64,000 nucleotides of DNA from Coprobacter tertius. Its GTDB lineage: Bacteria > Bacteroidota > Bacteroidia > Bacteroidales > Coprobacteraceae. Every line of letters starts with the position of its first letter. Position 1 is the first letter of the stretch. Made by a program: the position numbers and the translations under genes. The notes under the pieces were generated by a model. That model worked only from the letters and a program-made list of their open reading frames with translations, did not search any database and was not told the DNA's origin. The stretch lies in contig NZ_JANDHW010000015.1 of the NCBI RefSeq assembly GCF_024330105.1, positions 1 to 64,000 on the forward strand. Reading direction: 5' to 3'. Shown one piece after another: positions 10,551-20,092 of the stretch.

Positions 10551-12446
10551 ATGGATAAAAACACAATTATCGGTTTTATTCTTATCGGACTTATACTTTT
10601 CGGCTATACTTGGTACTCACGGCCTTCCGAAGATCAAGTAGCAGCCATGAAACAGTACAATGACTCGATCGCGCAGATCGAAAAAGCCGAATTGTCGGCT
10701 CTCGATGAAATTTCAGATACGGCAACTACACTGCCCGCAACCGACACTCTTCCCGTTATCGATAAAGACTCTTTGCAAAAGATCGAGACTCTGAAAGCTT
10801 ATGGTGCATTCGCTTCCGCAGCTGTTGGAGAAGAAGAAATGATTACTCTTAAAAACGACTTGGCAACTATTACGTTCAGTAATAAAGGAGCCCGTATTTA
10901 CAAAGCCGTACTCAACGAATACAAAACTTACGATTCGCTGCCGTTGACTCTTTTCAACGGAGAAGAAAATGATTACGGATTTATATTTAAAACGAGTGGG
11001 CGTATCATCAATACTTCTGATTTATATTTTAAACCGACCGTTTCACCCGATGGAAATTCGGTATCGATGCGTCTCGACCTTCCTCAAGGAGCTTATTTCG
11101 AAATGATTTATACTCTTTTACCGAAATATATGGTAAAGCTCGATATAAAGCAAAAAGGAATGGATCGTATTCTTCCGACAAACACCGCATCCCTCGATAT
11201 ATACTGGAATCAAAAACTTCGTCGACAGGAAAAAGGCCGCATGTTTGAAGAACGAAACAGTGCACTATATTATAAGTACTTTGCATCGGATGTCGACAGA
11301 TTGAGCGAATCGAAAAACGAGAATGAAAATATCAATGTAGGAATCAAATGGTTCGGATATAAAAACCAGTTCTTCTCGTCTGTATTTATTGCGGACAATA
11401 AGTTTAACGGAGGATCGATCAGTTCAAATATCGAAAGCGAACCGAACTATCTTAAAGATTTCGCTACCGAAACTTCCATCGACTATAGTCCGGCTGCAGC
11501 TACCGTTCCCGGTTTCCAATTTTATTTAGGTCCGAATCTGTTCCCTTTACTTAAAAGTTTCGATAAAAAAGTAGATAAAAAAGAACAACTCGATCTCGAC
11601 CAATTGGTTCCTCTGGGATATAAATTTTTCCGGTGGATAAATACTTGGTTTATAATTCCTATATTTACTTTCCTAGGTAAATTTATCAGTAATTACGGAG
11701 TCATTATTTTGTTATTGACGATTATTATCAAAGTGATTCTGGCTCCATTGACTTTTAAATCTTACATGTCGAGTGCGCGTATGCGGGTACTTCGCCCACA
11801 GATAGAAGAAATAAACGCTAAATATCCCGGCCAAGACAAAGCTATGGAACGTCAACGCGCTACTATGGAACTTTATAACCGAGCCGGTATAAACCCCATG
11901 AGCGGATGTCTTCCGATGTTATTACAAATGCCTATATTGTTGGCTATGTTCGCTTTTTTCCCGTCCTCGATCGAATTAAGGCAGCAGTCGTTCCTTTGGG
12001 CAAAAGATTTATCTTCTTACGACGCTATATTTACCTGGAATACTTACATCCCCATTATAACTCCTTATTTTGGGAATCACATCAGTTTATTCTGTCTATT
12101 AATGACCATTACAAATATTATCTATACCAAAATAAATATGGATAATCAACCCGGCGGACAACAAATGCCCGGTATGAAAATAATGATGTACATGATGCCG
12201 CTGATGTTCCTGTTTATCTTCAATAACTATGCATCGGGACTCAGTTACTATTATTTCATATCGTTACTGATTACGATCATACAAACTTATGCTTTCCGTA
12301 AATGTATCAACGAAGAAAAGGTTTTGGCTAAGTTAAAAGAAAACCAAAAGAAGCCACGTAAAAAATCAGGTTTCATGGCTCGCCTCGAAGAAGCTCAAAA
12401 ACGGCAGGAAGCAGCAATGAAACAACGAAATAAAGGTCGTCGATAA
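10551..12446 (+). CDS. yidC: Membrane protein insertase YidC
   Basis: Inserts and folds inner-membrane proteins, alone or with SecYEG. At 631 aa it is a long Gram-negative type. The first transmembrane helix (about 5-22, IIGFILIGLILFGYTW) is followed by a large periplasmic domain (about 25-360). The conserved five-helix insertase core comes next, including NYGVIILLLTIIIK, the R-rich cytoplasmic hairpin and NPMSGCLPMLLQMPI. The C-terminus is strongly basic (about 590-631), which fits ribosome contact. The terminator at 12464-12508 ends the transcript. Confidence 0.96.
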   Translation: MDKNTIIGFILIGLILFGYTWYSRPSEDQVAAMKQYNDSIAQIEKAELSALDEISDTATTLPATDTLPVIDKDSLQKIETLKAYGAFASAAVGEEEMITLKNDLATITFSNKGARIYKAVLNEYKTYDSLPLTLFNGEENDYGFIFKTSGRIINTSDLYFKPTVSPDGNSVSMRLDLPQGAYFEMIYTLLPKYMVKLDIKQKGMDRILPTNTASLDIYWNQKLRRQEKGRMFEERNSALYYKYFASDVDRLSESKNENENINVGIKWFGYKNQFFSSVFIADNKFNGGSISSNIESEPNYLKDFATETSIDYSPAAATVPGFQFYLGPNLFPLLKSFDKKVDKKEQLDLDQLVPLGYKFFRWINTWFIIPIFTFLGKFISNYGVIILLLTIIIKVILAPLTFKSYMSSARMRVLRPQIEEINAKYPGQDKAMERQRATMELYNRAGINPMSGCLPMLLQMPILLAMFAFFPSSIELRQQSFLWAKDLSSYDAIFTWNTYIPIITPYFGNHISLFCLLMTITNIIYTKINMDNQPGGQQMPGMKIMMYMMPLMFLFIFNNYASGLSYYYFISLLITIIQTYAFRKCINEEKVLAKLKENQKKPRKKSGFMARLEEAQKRQEAAMKQRNKGRR

Positions 12447-12463
12447 ATGACCATAACAACCGG

Positions 12464-12508
12464 AAACAGGGCTTTCTCTAAAAACAATCAGGAGTAAGCC
12501 CTGTTTTT
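12464..12508 (+). terminator. Terminator after yidC
   Basis: Stem AAACAGGGCTT (12464-12474) with AAGCCCTGTTT (12496-12506), a 21-base loop and a T run, 18 bases after the yidC stop. Confidence 0.75.
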
Positions 12509-12528
12509 ATAATTACAATATTGGGAAT

Positions 12529-13383
12529 ATGAGAACTGTATTTATAATTTTATTGTTCGCTAATATCCTGTTTACGGCAACATCCGCCGGAGAAACACTT
12601 CACACGATTATGCCGGATTATTCCGAATATCTGAAGGATACGACCGAGATATATCATAATGATCCCGTCACGAAAAGAAAGAACGACGAATCGAAAATAC
12701 TCGATTATATAAAAAGCCTGCAGAAATTATCGCTAAACGAACAGAAAGAACAAATTAAAAAAATGTTCTCCACTTTTCCCACCCAATGGAATATTACGAC
12801 AGCCACTTTATCGGCTTTTTGTGAAGACATTCTCGGAGATCCCGATTCGCCCTATTACGATGATGAATTATATATAATATCGATAGAAGAAACCATAAAT
12901 TCCGATCAGTTATCAGATGACCAAAAAATACGACCGCACGATCTTTTGAATATGGCTTTGAAAAATCGACGAGGAGAAAAGTGTTCCGATTTTACATTTA
13001 TTTCCAGAAACGGACACAAAGAACAACTATTCGATATCGATACGGAGTTTACAATTTTATTTTTCTATGACCCCGATTGTGAATACTGTTTGAAGGTAAA
13101 AAAAGAATTATCGAATCATATCCTATTAAATAAACTTATCGAAGAAAAAAAACTTACGATATTGGCCGTTTATCCCTTCGGTAATATCGAATTATGGAAT
13201 TCACATAAAAACTACATGCCTTCAAACTGGATAGATGCTTTCAACTCCGGTGGATCTGTTTTCGAAAATTCTCTATATGAATTACGGACGATGCCTGTTC
13301 TTTTTCTACTCGATAAAAACAAAACGGTAATTCAAAAAAATAGTACGGTCAGGAAAATAATCGGATATATCGAAAAAATTTAA
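12529..13383 (+). CDS. Exported thioredoxin-fold protein, DUF5106-like
   Basis: 284 aa with a signal peptide (about 1-20). A helical N-terminal half resembles DUF5106. The C-terminal half (about 150-284) is thioredoxin-like, with FYDPDCEYCLKVK carrying a CxxC pair and the cis-proline region RTMPVLFLLD. The CEYC pair is not the classical CGPC, so the redox role (reductase or isomerase) is open. Probably periplasmic. It lies between a terminator and the cysQ promoter, hence probably a single-gene unit, with no obvious functional link to either neighbour. Confidence 0.65.
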   Translation: MRTVFIILLFANILFTATSAGETLHTIMPDYSEYLKDTTEIYHNDPVTKRKNDESKILDYIKSLQKLSLNEQKEQIKKMFSTFPTQWNITTATLSAFCEDILGDPDSPYYDDELYIISIEETINSDQLSDDQKIRPHDLLNMALKNRRGEKCSDFTFISRNGHKEQLFDIDTEFTILFFYDPDCEYCLKVKKELSNHILLNKLIEEKKLTILAVYPFGNIELWNSHKNYMPSNWIDAFNSGGSVFENSLYELRTMPVLFLLDKNKTVIQKNSTVRKIIGYIEKI

Positions 13384-13413
13384 TCCATATTCTGGTATAT
13401 ACGCACAGTCACA

Positions 13414-13440
13414 AAAACTTTCATTTAATTGTAAGTTTTC
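13414..13440 (+). terminator. Weak possible terminator
   Basis: AAAACTT (13414-13420) pairs with AAGTTTT (13433-13439) across a 12-base loop, with its own T run. The stem is short and AT-rich, so support is modest. Confidence 0.3.
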
Positions 13441-13536
13441 GCAAAAAAAGATATAAAATCTTTATTTTCACGCCATATTTAGAATATCAGCCCTATTTTT
13501 CTATTTGAAAAAAGCCCGAAATACCCAATTTATAAT

Positions 13537-13544
13537 TAAGTTTG
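13537..13544 (+). promoter_or_regulatory. Promoter -7 box of the sulfonation operon
   Basis: TAAGTTTG matches TAnnTTTG, 23 bases before the cysQ start and ahead of seven tightly packed genes. No TTTG sits exactly 19 bases upstream. Confidence 0.45.
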
Positions 13545-13567
13545 CAGTTTGAAAATTAAAACCTATA

Positions 13568-14401
13568 ATGAAAGAGAATTATCTGAATATAGCTATTACT
13601 GCTGCACTTCATGCAGGCCGCAAAATATCTGAAATTTACAATGACCCTTCATCTGATTTCGAGATTGAACGCAAGGCCGATAATTCTCCGTTGACCATAG
13701 CCGACCGGAGTGCTCATAACATAATAATGTCGTATCTCGAGAAAACTTCGTTCCCTATATTAAGTGAAGAGGGCAAACATTTACCTTTCGAAGAACGTAA
13801 AAAATGGGATACTCTTTGGATTGTAGATCCGTTAGACGGGACTAAAGAATTTATTAAGCGTAATGGAGAATTTACGGTAAATATAGCCCTTGTACATAAT
13901 GAGGTACCCATTTTAGGAGTCATTTATGTTCCCATTCAAAAAATGCTTTATTTTTCTGATATTAATATAGGAGCATATAAAACCGGACCGATAGAATACC
14001 ATAACGATCTCGAATGGAAAAAAATAATAAAAGAGGCAAAAAAAATGCCTTCGGAAAATCCCCATCCCGATAAAGTCATAATAGTTGCCTCTCGTTCGCA
14101 TCTTAGTCCCGAAACAGAAAACTATATAAATAAATTAAAAACTCAGGGAAAATCCGTTGAAACGATATCGAGTGGAAGTTCTATAAAAATTTGTCTCGTT
14201 GCCGACGGCGTAGCCGACCTATATCCCCGTTTTGCTCCGACAATGGAATGGGATACCGCTGCCGGACACGCCATTGCCATCGGATCGGGGAAAGAAATAT
14301 ATCAATACGAAGAGGAAATACCTCTGCAATACAACAAAGAAAATTTACTAAACCCTTGGTTTATTGTAAAAGATAAACAACCTGAAAATCAGGAAGAATG
14401 A
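13568..14401 (+). CDS. cysQ: 3'(2'),5'-bisphosphate nucleotidase CysQ
   Basis: Hydrolyses PAP (adenosine 3',5'-bisphosphate), the inhibitory by-product of PAPS-dependent sulfotransferases, to AMP and phosphate. It is an inositol-monophosphatase-fold protein of 277 aa with the metal-binding signature WIVDPLDGTKEF, an upstream SEEG acidic site and the late MEWDTAAGHAI motif. It is the first gene of the operon; its stop overlaps the next start by four bases (ATGA at 14398-14401), indicating translational coupling. Since the operon contains a sulfotransferase, PAP removal is the natural role here. Confidence 0.93.
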   Translation: MKENYLNIAITAALHAGRKISEIYNDPSSDFEIERKADNSPLTIADRSAHNIIMSYLEKTSFPILSEEGKHLPFEERKKWDTLWIVDPLDGTKEFIKRNGEFTVNIALVHNEVPILGVIYVPIQKMLYFSDINIGAYKTGPIEYHNDLEWKKIIKEAKKMPSENPHPDKVIIVASRSHLSPETENYINKLKTQGKSVETISSGSSIKICLVADGVADLYPRFAPTMEWDTAAGHAIAIGSGKEIYQYEEEIPLQYNKENLLNPWFIVKDKQPENQEE

Positions 14402-15957
14402 CTTTTGAAATATTTTTTACTCTTTTGGTCCTTACCGGGATGATAGCGGCCTTGGTTATGGATAAAATGCGTCCGGGAATGATCCTGTTCTCGGTTGTAA
14501 TTTTATTTATGCTTGTGGGAATACTTTCACCCAAAGAAGTTTTGGAAGGATTCAGCAATAAAGGAATGATTACCGTAGCTCTGCTTTTCCTTATCAGCGA
14601 AGGTATAAGGCAAACCGGAGCGATTAGCCAGTTGATAAAAAAGTTACTTCCCGATAAGAAAACAACCATATTTAAAAGTCAGTTGCGTATGCTGCCTTGT
14701 ATAGCGGCAATTTCGGCTTTTTTAAACAATACTCCCGTAGTCGTTATTTTTGCGCCGATCATAAAACACTGGGCTGCAAAACAAAACCTACCGGCTACGA
14801 AATTTCTTATCCCGCTTTCGTATGCAACGATATTAGGAGGGGTATGTACATTGATCGGGACATCGACAAACCTCGTCGTTCACGGAATGATTCTCGAGAC
14901 CGGCCGTCAAGGGTTCAGCATGTTCGAATTGGGAAAAGTAGGGATATTTATTGCCTTGGCCGGTATTATCTATATTTTCTGTTTTTCGAATAAACTTTTG
15001 CCCAATCGACGGAAAGATCCTGTTTCTGAAGATTCTGAAGAAGAAAACCACCATGAACTACATCGTATCGAAGCAGTCATCGGCCCGCGTTTTCCCGGTA
15101 TAAACAAGTCACTTAAAACCTTTGATTTTATGCGTCATTACGGCGCCGAGGTAAAAGAAATAAAACGGAACGGAGAGAGCTTTACCCAAGACCTTGAAAA
15201 TATCCCGTTTCGTGACGGAGATACTCTCGTACTGATAGCCGACGATGATTTTATTCCTACATGGGGAGAATCTTCGGTCTTTTTAATGTTAGCCAACGGA
15301 AAAGACATCGATATACATCAGAAGGGTAATAAAAAAAGACGTTGGTTCGCCATGCTTTTACTTATTTTTATGATTACCGGTGCTACCGTCGGCGAACTGC
15401 CCCGAGTAAAGGAAATGTTCCCTAACCTGAAACTCGACATGTTCTTTTTCGTATCGATAACGACCGTTATCATGGCGTGGGCAAAATTATTTCCTCCTAA
15501 AAAATATACTAAATACATATCCTGGGACATCCTTATAACGATTGCCTGCGCTTTCGCTATCAGCAAGGCTATGGAAAATTCCGGGTTTGCCGATATGATT
15601 GCTTCCTATATCATCGGTTTAGCCGATAATCTGGGACCCCATATGTTACTGGCTTTATTATTTATCATTACGAATTTATTTACCGAAATCATCACCAATA
15701 ATGCTGCAGCAGCACTTGCCTTTCCGATAGCATTGTCACTGTCGACCCAACTGGGAGTATCGCCGACGCCTTTCTTCGTCGTTATCTGTATAGCAGCATC
15801 GGCAAGTTTCTCAACTCCCATCGGTTATCAGACAAATCTTATTGTACAAGGTATCGGAAATTATAAATTTACCGATTTTATCCGGTTCGGTTTGCCATTG
15901 AACATTATAACCTTTTTATTATCGGTTATACTTATACCCTTATTCTGGAAGTTTTAA
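14398..15957 (+). CDS. SLC13/DASS-type permease, probable sulfate importer
   Basis: 519 aa integral membrane protein of the DASS/SLC13 superfamily. The two signature hairpins are visible as NNTPVVVIFAP (near 110) and TNNAAAALAFP (about 425). A cytoplasmic TrkA_C/RCK_C-like domain occupies about residues 222-283 (RFPGINKSLK...DGDTLVLIADDD). Related transporters often have two such domains and are nearer 590 aa; only one is evident here. Sodium-driven sulfate uptake is inferred from the position between cysQ and cysC. I cannot read substrate specificity from the sequence alone. Confidence 0.8.
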   Translation: MTFEIFFTLLVLTGMIAALVMDKMRPGMILFSVVILFMLVGILSPKEVLEGFSNKGMITVALLFLISEGIRQTGAISQLIKKLLPDKKTTIFKSQLRMLPCIAAISAFLNNTPVVVIFAPIIKHWAAKQNLPATKFLIPLSYATILGGVCTLIGTSTNLVVHGMILETGRQGFSMFELGKVGIFIALAGIIYIFCFSNKLLPNRRKDPVSEDSEEENHHELHRIEAVIGPRFPGINKSLKTFDFMRHYGAEVKEIKRNGESFTQDLENIPFRDGDTLVLIADDDFIPTWGESSVFLMLANGKDIDIHQKGNKKRRWFAMLLLIFMITGATVGELPRVKEMFPNLKLDMFFFVSITTVIMAWAKLFPPKKYTKYISWDILITIACAFAISKAMENSGFADMIASYIIGLADNLGPHMLLALLFIITNLFTEIITNNAAAALAFPIALSLSTQLGVSPTPFFVVICIAASASFSTPIGYQTNLIVQGIGNYKFTDFIRFGLPLNIITFLLSVILIPLFWKF

Positions 15958-15965
15958 TATTGATT

Positions 15966-16577
15966 ATGAAAAATAATATTTATCCCATATTCGACAAAAT
16001 GTTGCAACGCTCAGATAAAGAGCAATTATTGAAACAACACAGTGTTATGATCTGGTTTACAGGACTTTCTGGATCCGGGAAAAGTACACTCGCAATTGCT
16101 CTCGAAAGAGAGTTGCACCGCAGAGGATTACTATGCCGCATATTAGACGGAGATAATATCCGATCGGGAATCAATAATAATTTGGGGTTCTCACCCGAAG
16201 ACCGCATCGAAAATATTCGTCGCATCGCAGAAGTAAGCAAACTTTTTGTTGATAGCGGCATTATCACCATAGCCGCATTTATAAGCCCCAGTAACGAAAT
16301 GCGCAAACTCGCATCGGATATCATAGGTAAAGACGATTTTATAGAAGTATTTATAGATACTCCTCTCGAGGTATGTGAAGAACGTGATGTAAAAGGTCTT
16401 TATGCAAAAGCCCGTCGGGGTGAGATAAAAGAATTTACGGGTATTTCGGCACCTTTCGAACAGCCAGAACATCCCGATTTACGTCTGGATACTTCAAAAC
16501 TCGAAATCGGAGATTCGGTAAAGAAACTGCTCGAACTCATACTTCCGAAAGTAAAACCGGAAACAACCAATAACTAA
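15966..16577 (+). CDS. cysC: Adenylylsulfate (APS) kinase
   Basis: Phosphorylates APS at the 3' position to give PAPS, the sulfonate donor. It has a P-loop GLSGSGKST, the DGDNIR motif, FISPSNEMR and the GLYAKARRGEIKEFTG loop; 203 aa is normal. A TTG at 15960 precedes, but the ATG at 15966 is the better start. It is free-standing rather than fused to cysN as in CysNC proteins. It lies nine bases behind the permease and 24 bases ahead of cysD. Confidence 0.94.
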   Translation: MKNNIYPIFDKMLQRSDKEQLLKQHSVMIWFTGLSGSGKSTLAIALERELHRRGLLCRILDGDNIRSGINNNLGFSPEDRIENIRRIAEVSKLFVDSGIITIAAFISPSNEMRKLASDIIGKDDFIEVFIDTPLEVCEERDVKGLYAKARRGEIKEFTGISAPFEQPEHPDLRLDTSKLEIGDSVKKLLELILPKVKPETTNN

Positions 16578-16601
16578 CCGAAAGATCAAAAATAAAATAT
16601 T

Positions 16602-17513
16602 ATGTCTGAAAAATATAAATTAAGCCATTTACAGGAATTAGAGGCCGAATCGATACATATTATCAGGGAAGTCGCTGCCGAATTCGAAAACCCGGTTATG
16701 CTATACTCTATCGGAAAAGATTCCTCGGTAATGGTACGGTTGGCAGAAAAAGCTTTCGCACCCGGGAAAGTACCTTTTCCATTGATGCACATCGATAGTA
16801 AATGGAAATTTAAAGAAATGATTAAATTCCGTGACGACTATGCAAAAAAATACGGTTGGAATTTAATTGTAGAATCCAATATGGAAGCATACCGTGCCGG
16901 AGTGGGACCATTTACTCACGGCAGTAAGGTACATACCGATCTGATGAAAACCCAAGCGTTATTAAACGCACTCGACAAATATAAATTCGACGCCGCTTTC
17001 GGAGGCGCCCGTAGAGACGAGGAGAAAAGTCGTGCCAAAGAGCGCATTTTCTCTTTCCGGGACAAATTTCATCAATGGGATCCCAAAAATCAACGCCCCG
17101 AATTATGGGATATTTACAATGCTCGGGTTCACAAAGGGGAAAGTATTCGCGTTTTTCCCCTCTCTAACTGGACCGAATTGGATATTTGGCAATATATCCG
17201 ACTCGAAAATATCCCTATCGTCCCCTTATATTTCGCAAAAGAACGCCCTATCGTAAATATCGACGGAAACCTTATTATGGTTGATGACGACCGCATGCCC
17301 GAAGAACTTCGCAAACAAGCCAAACCCATGATGGTAAGATTCCGTACATTAGGTTGCTATCCTCTTACAGGTGCTGTTGAAAGCGAAGCCGATACTATTG
17401 AAAAAATCGTAGAAGAAATGATGACGACAACCAAATCGGAACGTACTACTCGTGTGATCGACTTCGATCAGGAAGCCAGTATGGAACAAAAAAAACGTGA
17501 AGGTTATTTTTAA
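16602..17513 (+). CDS. cysD: Sulfate adenylyltransferase small subunit
   Basis: Catalytic subunit of ATP sulfurylase, forming APS from ATP and sulfate together with the GTPase CysN. The 303 aa protein has the PP-loop-like motif [10 protein letters not shown], the conserved [15 protein letters not shown] block and [10 protein letters not shown]. Start and length agree with the family. Twelve bases separate it from cysN. No cysH, cysI or cysJ is present in the window, so its product is not obviously used for cysteine synthesis. Confidence 0.96.
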   Translation: MSEKYKLSHLQELEAESIHIIREVAAEFENPVMLYSIGKDSSVMVRLAEKAFAPGKVPFPLMHIDSKWKFKEMIKFRDDYAKKYGWNLIVESNMEAYRAGVGPFTHGSKVHTDLMKTQALLNALDKYKFDAAFGGARRDEEKSRAKERIFSFRDKFHQWDPKNQRPELWDIYNARVHKGESIRVFPLSNWTELDIWQYIRLENIPIVPLYFAKERPIVNIDGNLIMVDDDRMPEELRKQAKPMMVRFRTLGCYPLTGAVESEADTIEKIVEEMMTTTKSERTTRVIDFDQEASMEQKKREGYF

Positions 17514-17525
17514 AAAGATGAAATC

Positions 17526-18965
17526 ATGGCAGAAAAATTAAATATAAAAGAATTTCTCGATCGGGATGAACAAAAAGACCTGCTTCGGTTTTTAACGGCC
17601 GGCTCGGTAGATGACGGAAAATCGACCTTAATCGGAAGATTATTATTCGACAGTAAAAAAATATACGAAGACCAATTGGATGCCCTCGAACGTGACAGCA
17701 AACGTATGGGTAATGCCGGTGAACACATCGACTATGCTTTACTACTCGACGGTTTGAAAGCCGAACGCGAACAAGGTATTACCATAGATGTCGCATACCG
17801 TTACTTCTCGACCAATAACCGAAAATTTATTATTGCCGATACTCCGGGACACGAACAATATACCCGGAATATGATTACCGGAGGTTCTACCGCTAATCTG
17901 GCCATCATTTTGGTAGATGCTCGTACCGGGGTAATTACACAAACACGTCGACATACCTACCTGGTATCTCTATTGGGAATAAAACATGTCGTATTGGCAG
18001 TTAATAAAATGGACCTCATCGACTTCGATGAAACCCGTTTTAATGAAATCGTTAACGATTATACGCGATTTATTACACCATTGGGTATCGAGGATGTCAA
18101 TTGTATTCCGCTTTCGGCTCTCAATGGGGACAATGTAGTCGAAAAATCTCCTCGTACACCCTGGTATAAAGGGCCCTCGTTACTCGAATTCCTCGAAACC
18201 GTGCCCATCGACCGGGACCGTAATTATTCCGATTTCAGATATCCTGTACAATATGTTTTACGTCCAAATCTCGATTTCAGGGGTTTTTGCGGAAAAATAT
18301 CTTCAGGAATCATACATAAAGGTGATGAAATAATGGCTTTGCCTTCCGGGAAAAAGTCGAAAATAAAAAGCATCGTCACATACGAGGGGGAACTCGAATA
18401 TGCCTTCCCGCCGCAATGCGTAACGCTTACACTCGAAGACGAAATAGACATCTCCCGGGGAGAAATGCTCGTGCGTCCCGATAATCTACCCATAACCGAC
18501 CGGAACTTCGAAGCTATGCTGGTATGGATGGATGAAGAGGAAATGAATACGAACAAACAATTTTTTATAAAACATACCACCAACACAACTCGAGCACGCA
18601 TCGACAGCATAAAATATAAAGTAAATGTAAACACGATGGAACGTTCCTCCTGTGAGAAACTTATATTAAACGAAATAGGGCGTGTCGTATTCACAACAGG
18701 TAAAGAATTATTCTTCGACCCCTATACCAAAAATAAAAACACAGGAGCCTTTATTCTCATCGACCCGATAACTAACAACACGAGTGCGGTAGGGATGATC
18801 ATCGACAGGATAGATGCTAAAGATATGGTTCAAGACGAGTCTTTCGCCATACTGGATCTTCCGTCTTTAGGTATCGATCCAACACATTACGAAGCAATTA
18901 CCCAAATTTGTACCGAATTAAAGAAACAAGGAATACCTGTAAAATGTATCACCGAAAAAAAATAA
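17526..18965 (+). CDS. cysN: Sulfate adenylyltransferase large subunit, GTPase
   Basis: GTP hydrolysis by this elongation-factor-like subunit drives APS formation by CysD. GTPase motifs in order: GSVDDGKST (G1), the effector [23 protein letters not shown] (G3) and NKMD (G4), then beta-barrel domains 2 and 3. The 479 aa length shows that no APS kinase domain is fused. It ends three bases before the sulfotransferase start, so sulfate activation and transfer are produced together. Confidence 0.96.
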   Translation: MAEKLNIKEFLDRDEQKDLLRFLTAGSVDDGKSTLIGRLLFDSKKIYEDQLDALERDSKRMGNAGEHIDYALLLDGLKAEREQGITIDVAYRYFSTNNRKFIIADTPGHEQYTRNMITGGSTANLAIILVDARTGVITQTRRHTYLVSLLGIKHVVLAVNKMDLIDFDETRFNEIVNDYTRFITPLGIEDVNCIPLSALNGDNVVEKSPRTPWYKGPSLLEFLETVPIDRDRNYSDFRYPVQYVLRPNLDFRGFCGKISSGIIHKGDEIMALPSGKKSKIKSIVTYEGELEYAFPPQCVTLTLEDEIDISRGEMLVRPDNLPITDRNFEAMLVWMDEEEMNTNKQFFIKHTTNTTRARIDSIKYKVNVNTMERSSCEKLILNEIGRVVFTTGKELFFDPYTKNKNTGAFILIDPITNNTSAVGMIIDRIDAKDMVQDESFAILDLPSLGIDPTHYEAITQICTELKKQGIPVKCITEKK

Positions 18966-18968
18966 ATT

Positions 18969-20075
18969 ATGGGGCTCATCGAATTTGATAAACTTCCCAT
19001 CAATACATTAGTGGGAGCCGATTGGAAAACATTCAAGGCAATTACCGATGGAAAAGTAATCGATAAGAATTTCCGTAAAAAATACATTCTTACCAAATCG
19101 GTATGCCGATTACTAAGCTCACTCAACGGAATAGAAGAACACCGATATAATAAACTGTTGGCCGATAAAGAACTCGAAACAGACCCGATGTTCATACTCG
19201 GTCACTGGCGTAGCGGGACGACATTTGTGCACAACGTCTTTTCCTGTGATAAACATTTCGGTTACAATACGACCTATCAGACTGTTTTTCCCCACTTAAT
19301 GTTATGGGGACAAGGATTTTTCAAAAAAAACATGTCGTTTCTGATGCCTGATAAACGACCTACCGATAATATGGAATTAAAAGTAGATTTGCCTCAGGAA
19401 GAAGAATTTGCATTAACCAATATGATGCCTTACTCCTTTTATAATTTCTGGTTTTTACCTAAACACACGATGGAGTATTGTGATAAATATCTTATTTTCG
19501 AAACTATTTCCGAAAAAGAACGTCAAGTTTTTAAAGAACAGTTTCTGAAACTAATAAAAATATCATTGTATAATACCCAAGGCACTCAATTCCTGAGTAA
19601 GAATCCGCCCCATACGGGACGAGTTAAAACTCTACTGGAGATGTTCCCGAATGCTAAATTCATATATCTGAAACGCAATCCGTACACAGTATTCGAAAGT
19701 ACCCGGAGTTTCTTTACCAATACCATACAACCTCTCCGACTACAAGATATATCGAACGAACAGATAGAAAAGAATGTTATTGAGGTATATAAAAAATTAT
19801 TCTATAAATTTGAAGAAGAAAAACATCTTATTCCCGAAAATAACCTCATAGAAGTAAAATTTGAAGATTTCGAAGCAGATGCATTCGATATGACACAACA
19901 TATTTACCAGCATCTGAAGCTCGAAGGTTTTGAAACGTCGAAAGCCGAAATTGAAAAATACCTCGGGAAAAAGAAAGGATATAAGAAAAACCAATATAAA
20001 TACGATGAACGCACGGTTAAAACAGTAGAAGAAAATTGGGGGTTTGCCCTCGAAAAATGGGGATATAACCTGTAA
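18969..20075 (+). CDS. PAPS-dependent sulfotransferase
   Basis: Transfers a sulfonate group from PAPS to an acceptor. The 368 aa cytoplasmic-looking protein has the 5'-phosphosulfate loop GHWRSGTT (about 78-85), SKNPPHTGR near 210, and the 3'-phosphate motif YLKRNPYTVFESTR (about 233-246). All of these belong to the broad bacterial Sulfotransfer_3-like family. It is encoded within an operon that makes PAPS and destroys PAP. From memory, Bacteroides thetaiotaomicron has a comparable cluster around BT0416 whose sulfotransferase sulfonates cholesterol and other sterols. Family membership here is clear; sterol specificity is an inference from that resemblance. Confidence 0.85.
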   Translation: MGLIEFDKLPINTLVGADWKTFKAITDGKVIDKNFRKKYILTKSVCRLLSSLNGIEEHRYNKLLADKELETDPMFILGHWRSGTTFVHNVFSCDKHFGYNTTYQTVFPHLMLWGQGFFKKNMSFLMPDKRPTDNMELKVDLPQEEEFALTNMMPYSFYNFWFLPKHTMEYCDKYLIFETISEKERQVFKEQFLKLIKISLYNTQGTQFLSKNPPHTGRVKTLLEMFPNAKFIYLKRNPYTVFESTRSFFTNTIQPLRLQDISNEQIEKNVIEVYKKLFYKFEEEKHLIPENNLIEVKFEDFEADAFDMTQHIYQHLKLEGFETSKAEIEKYLGKKKGYKKNQYKYDERTVKTVEENWGFALEKWGYNL

Positions 20076-20092
20076 TTATAAATCGTAAAAAA

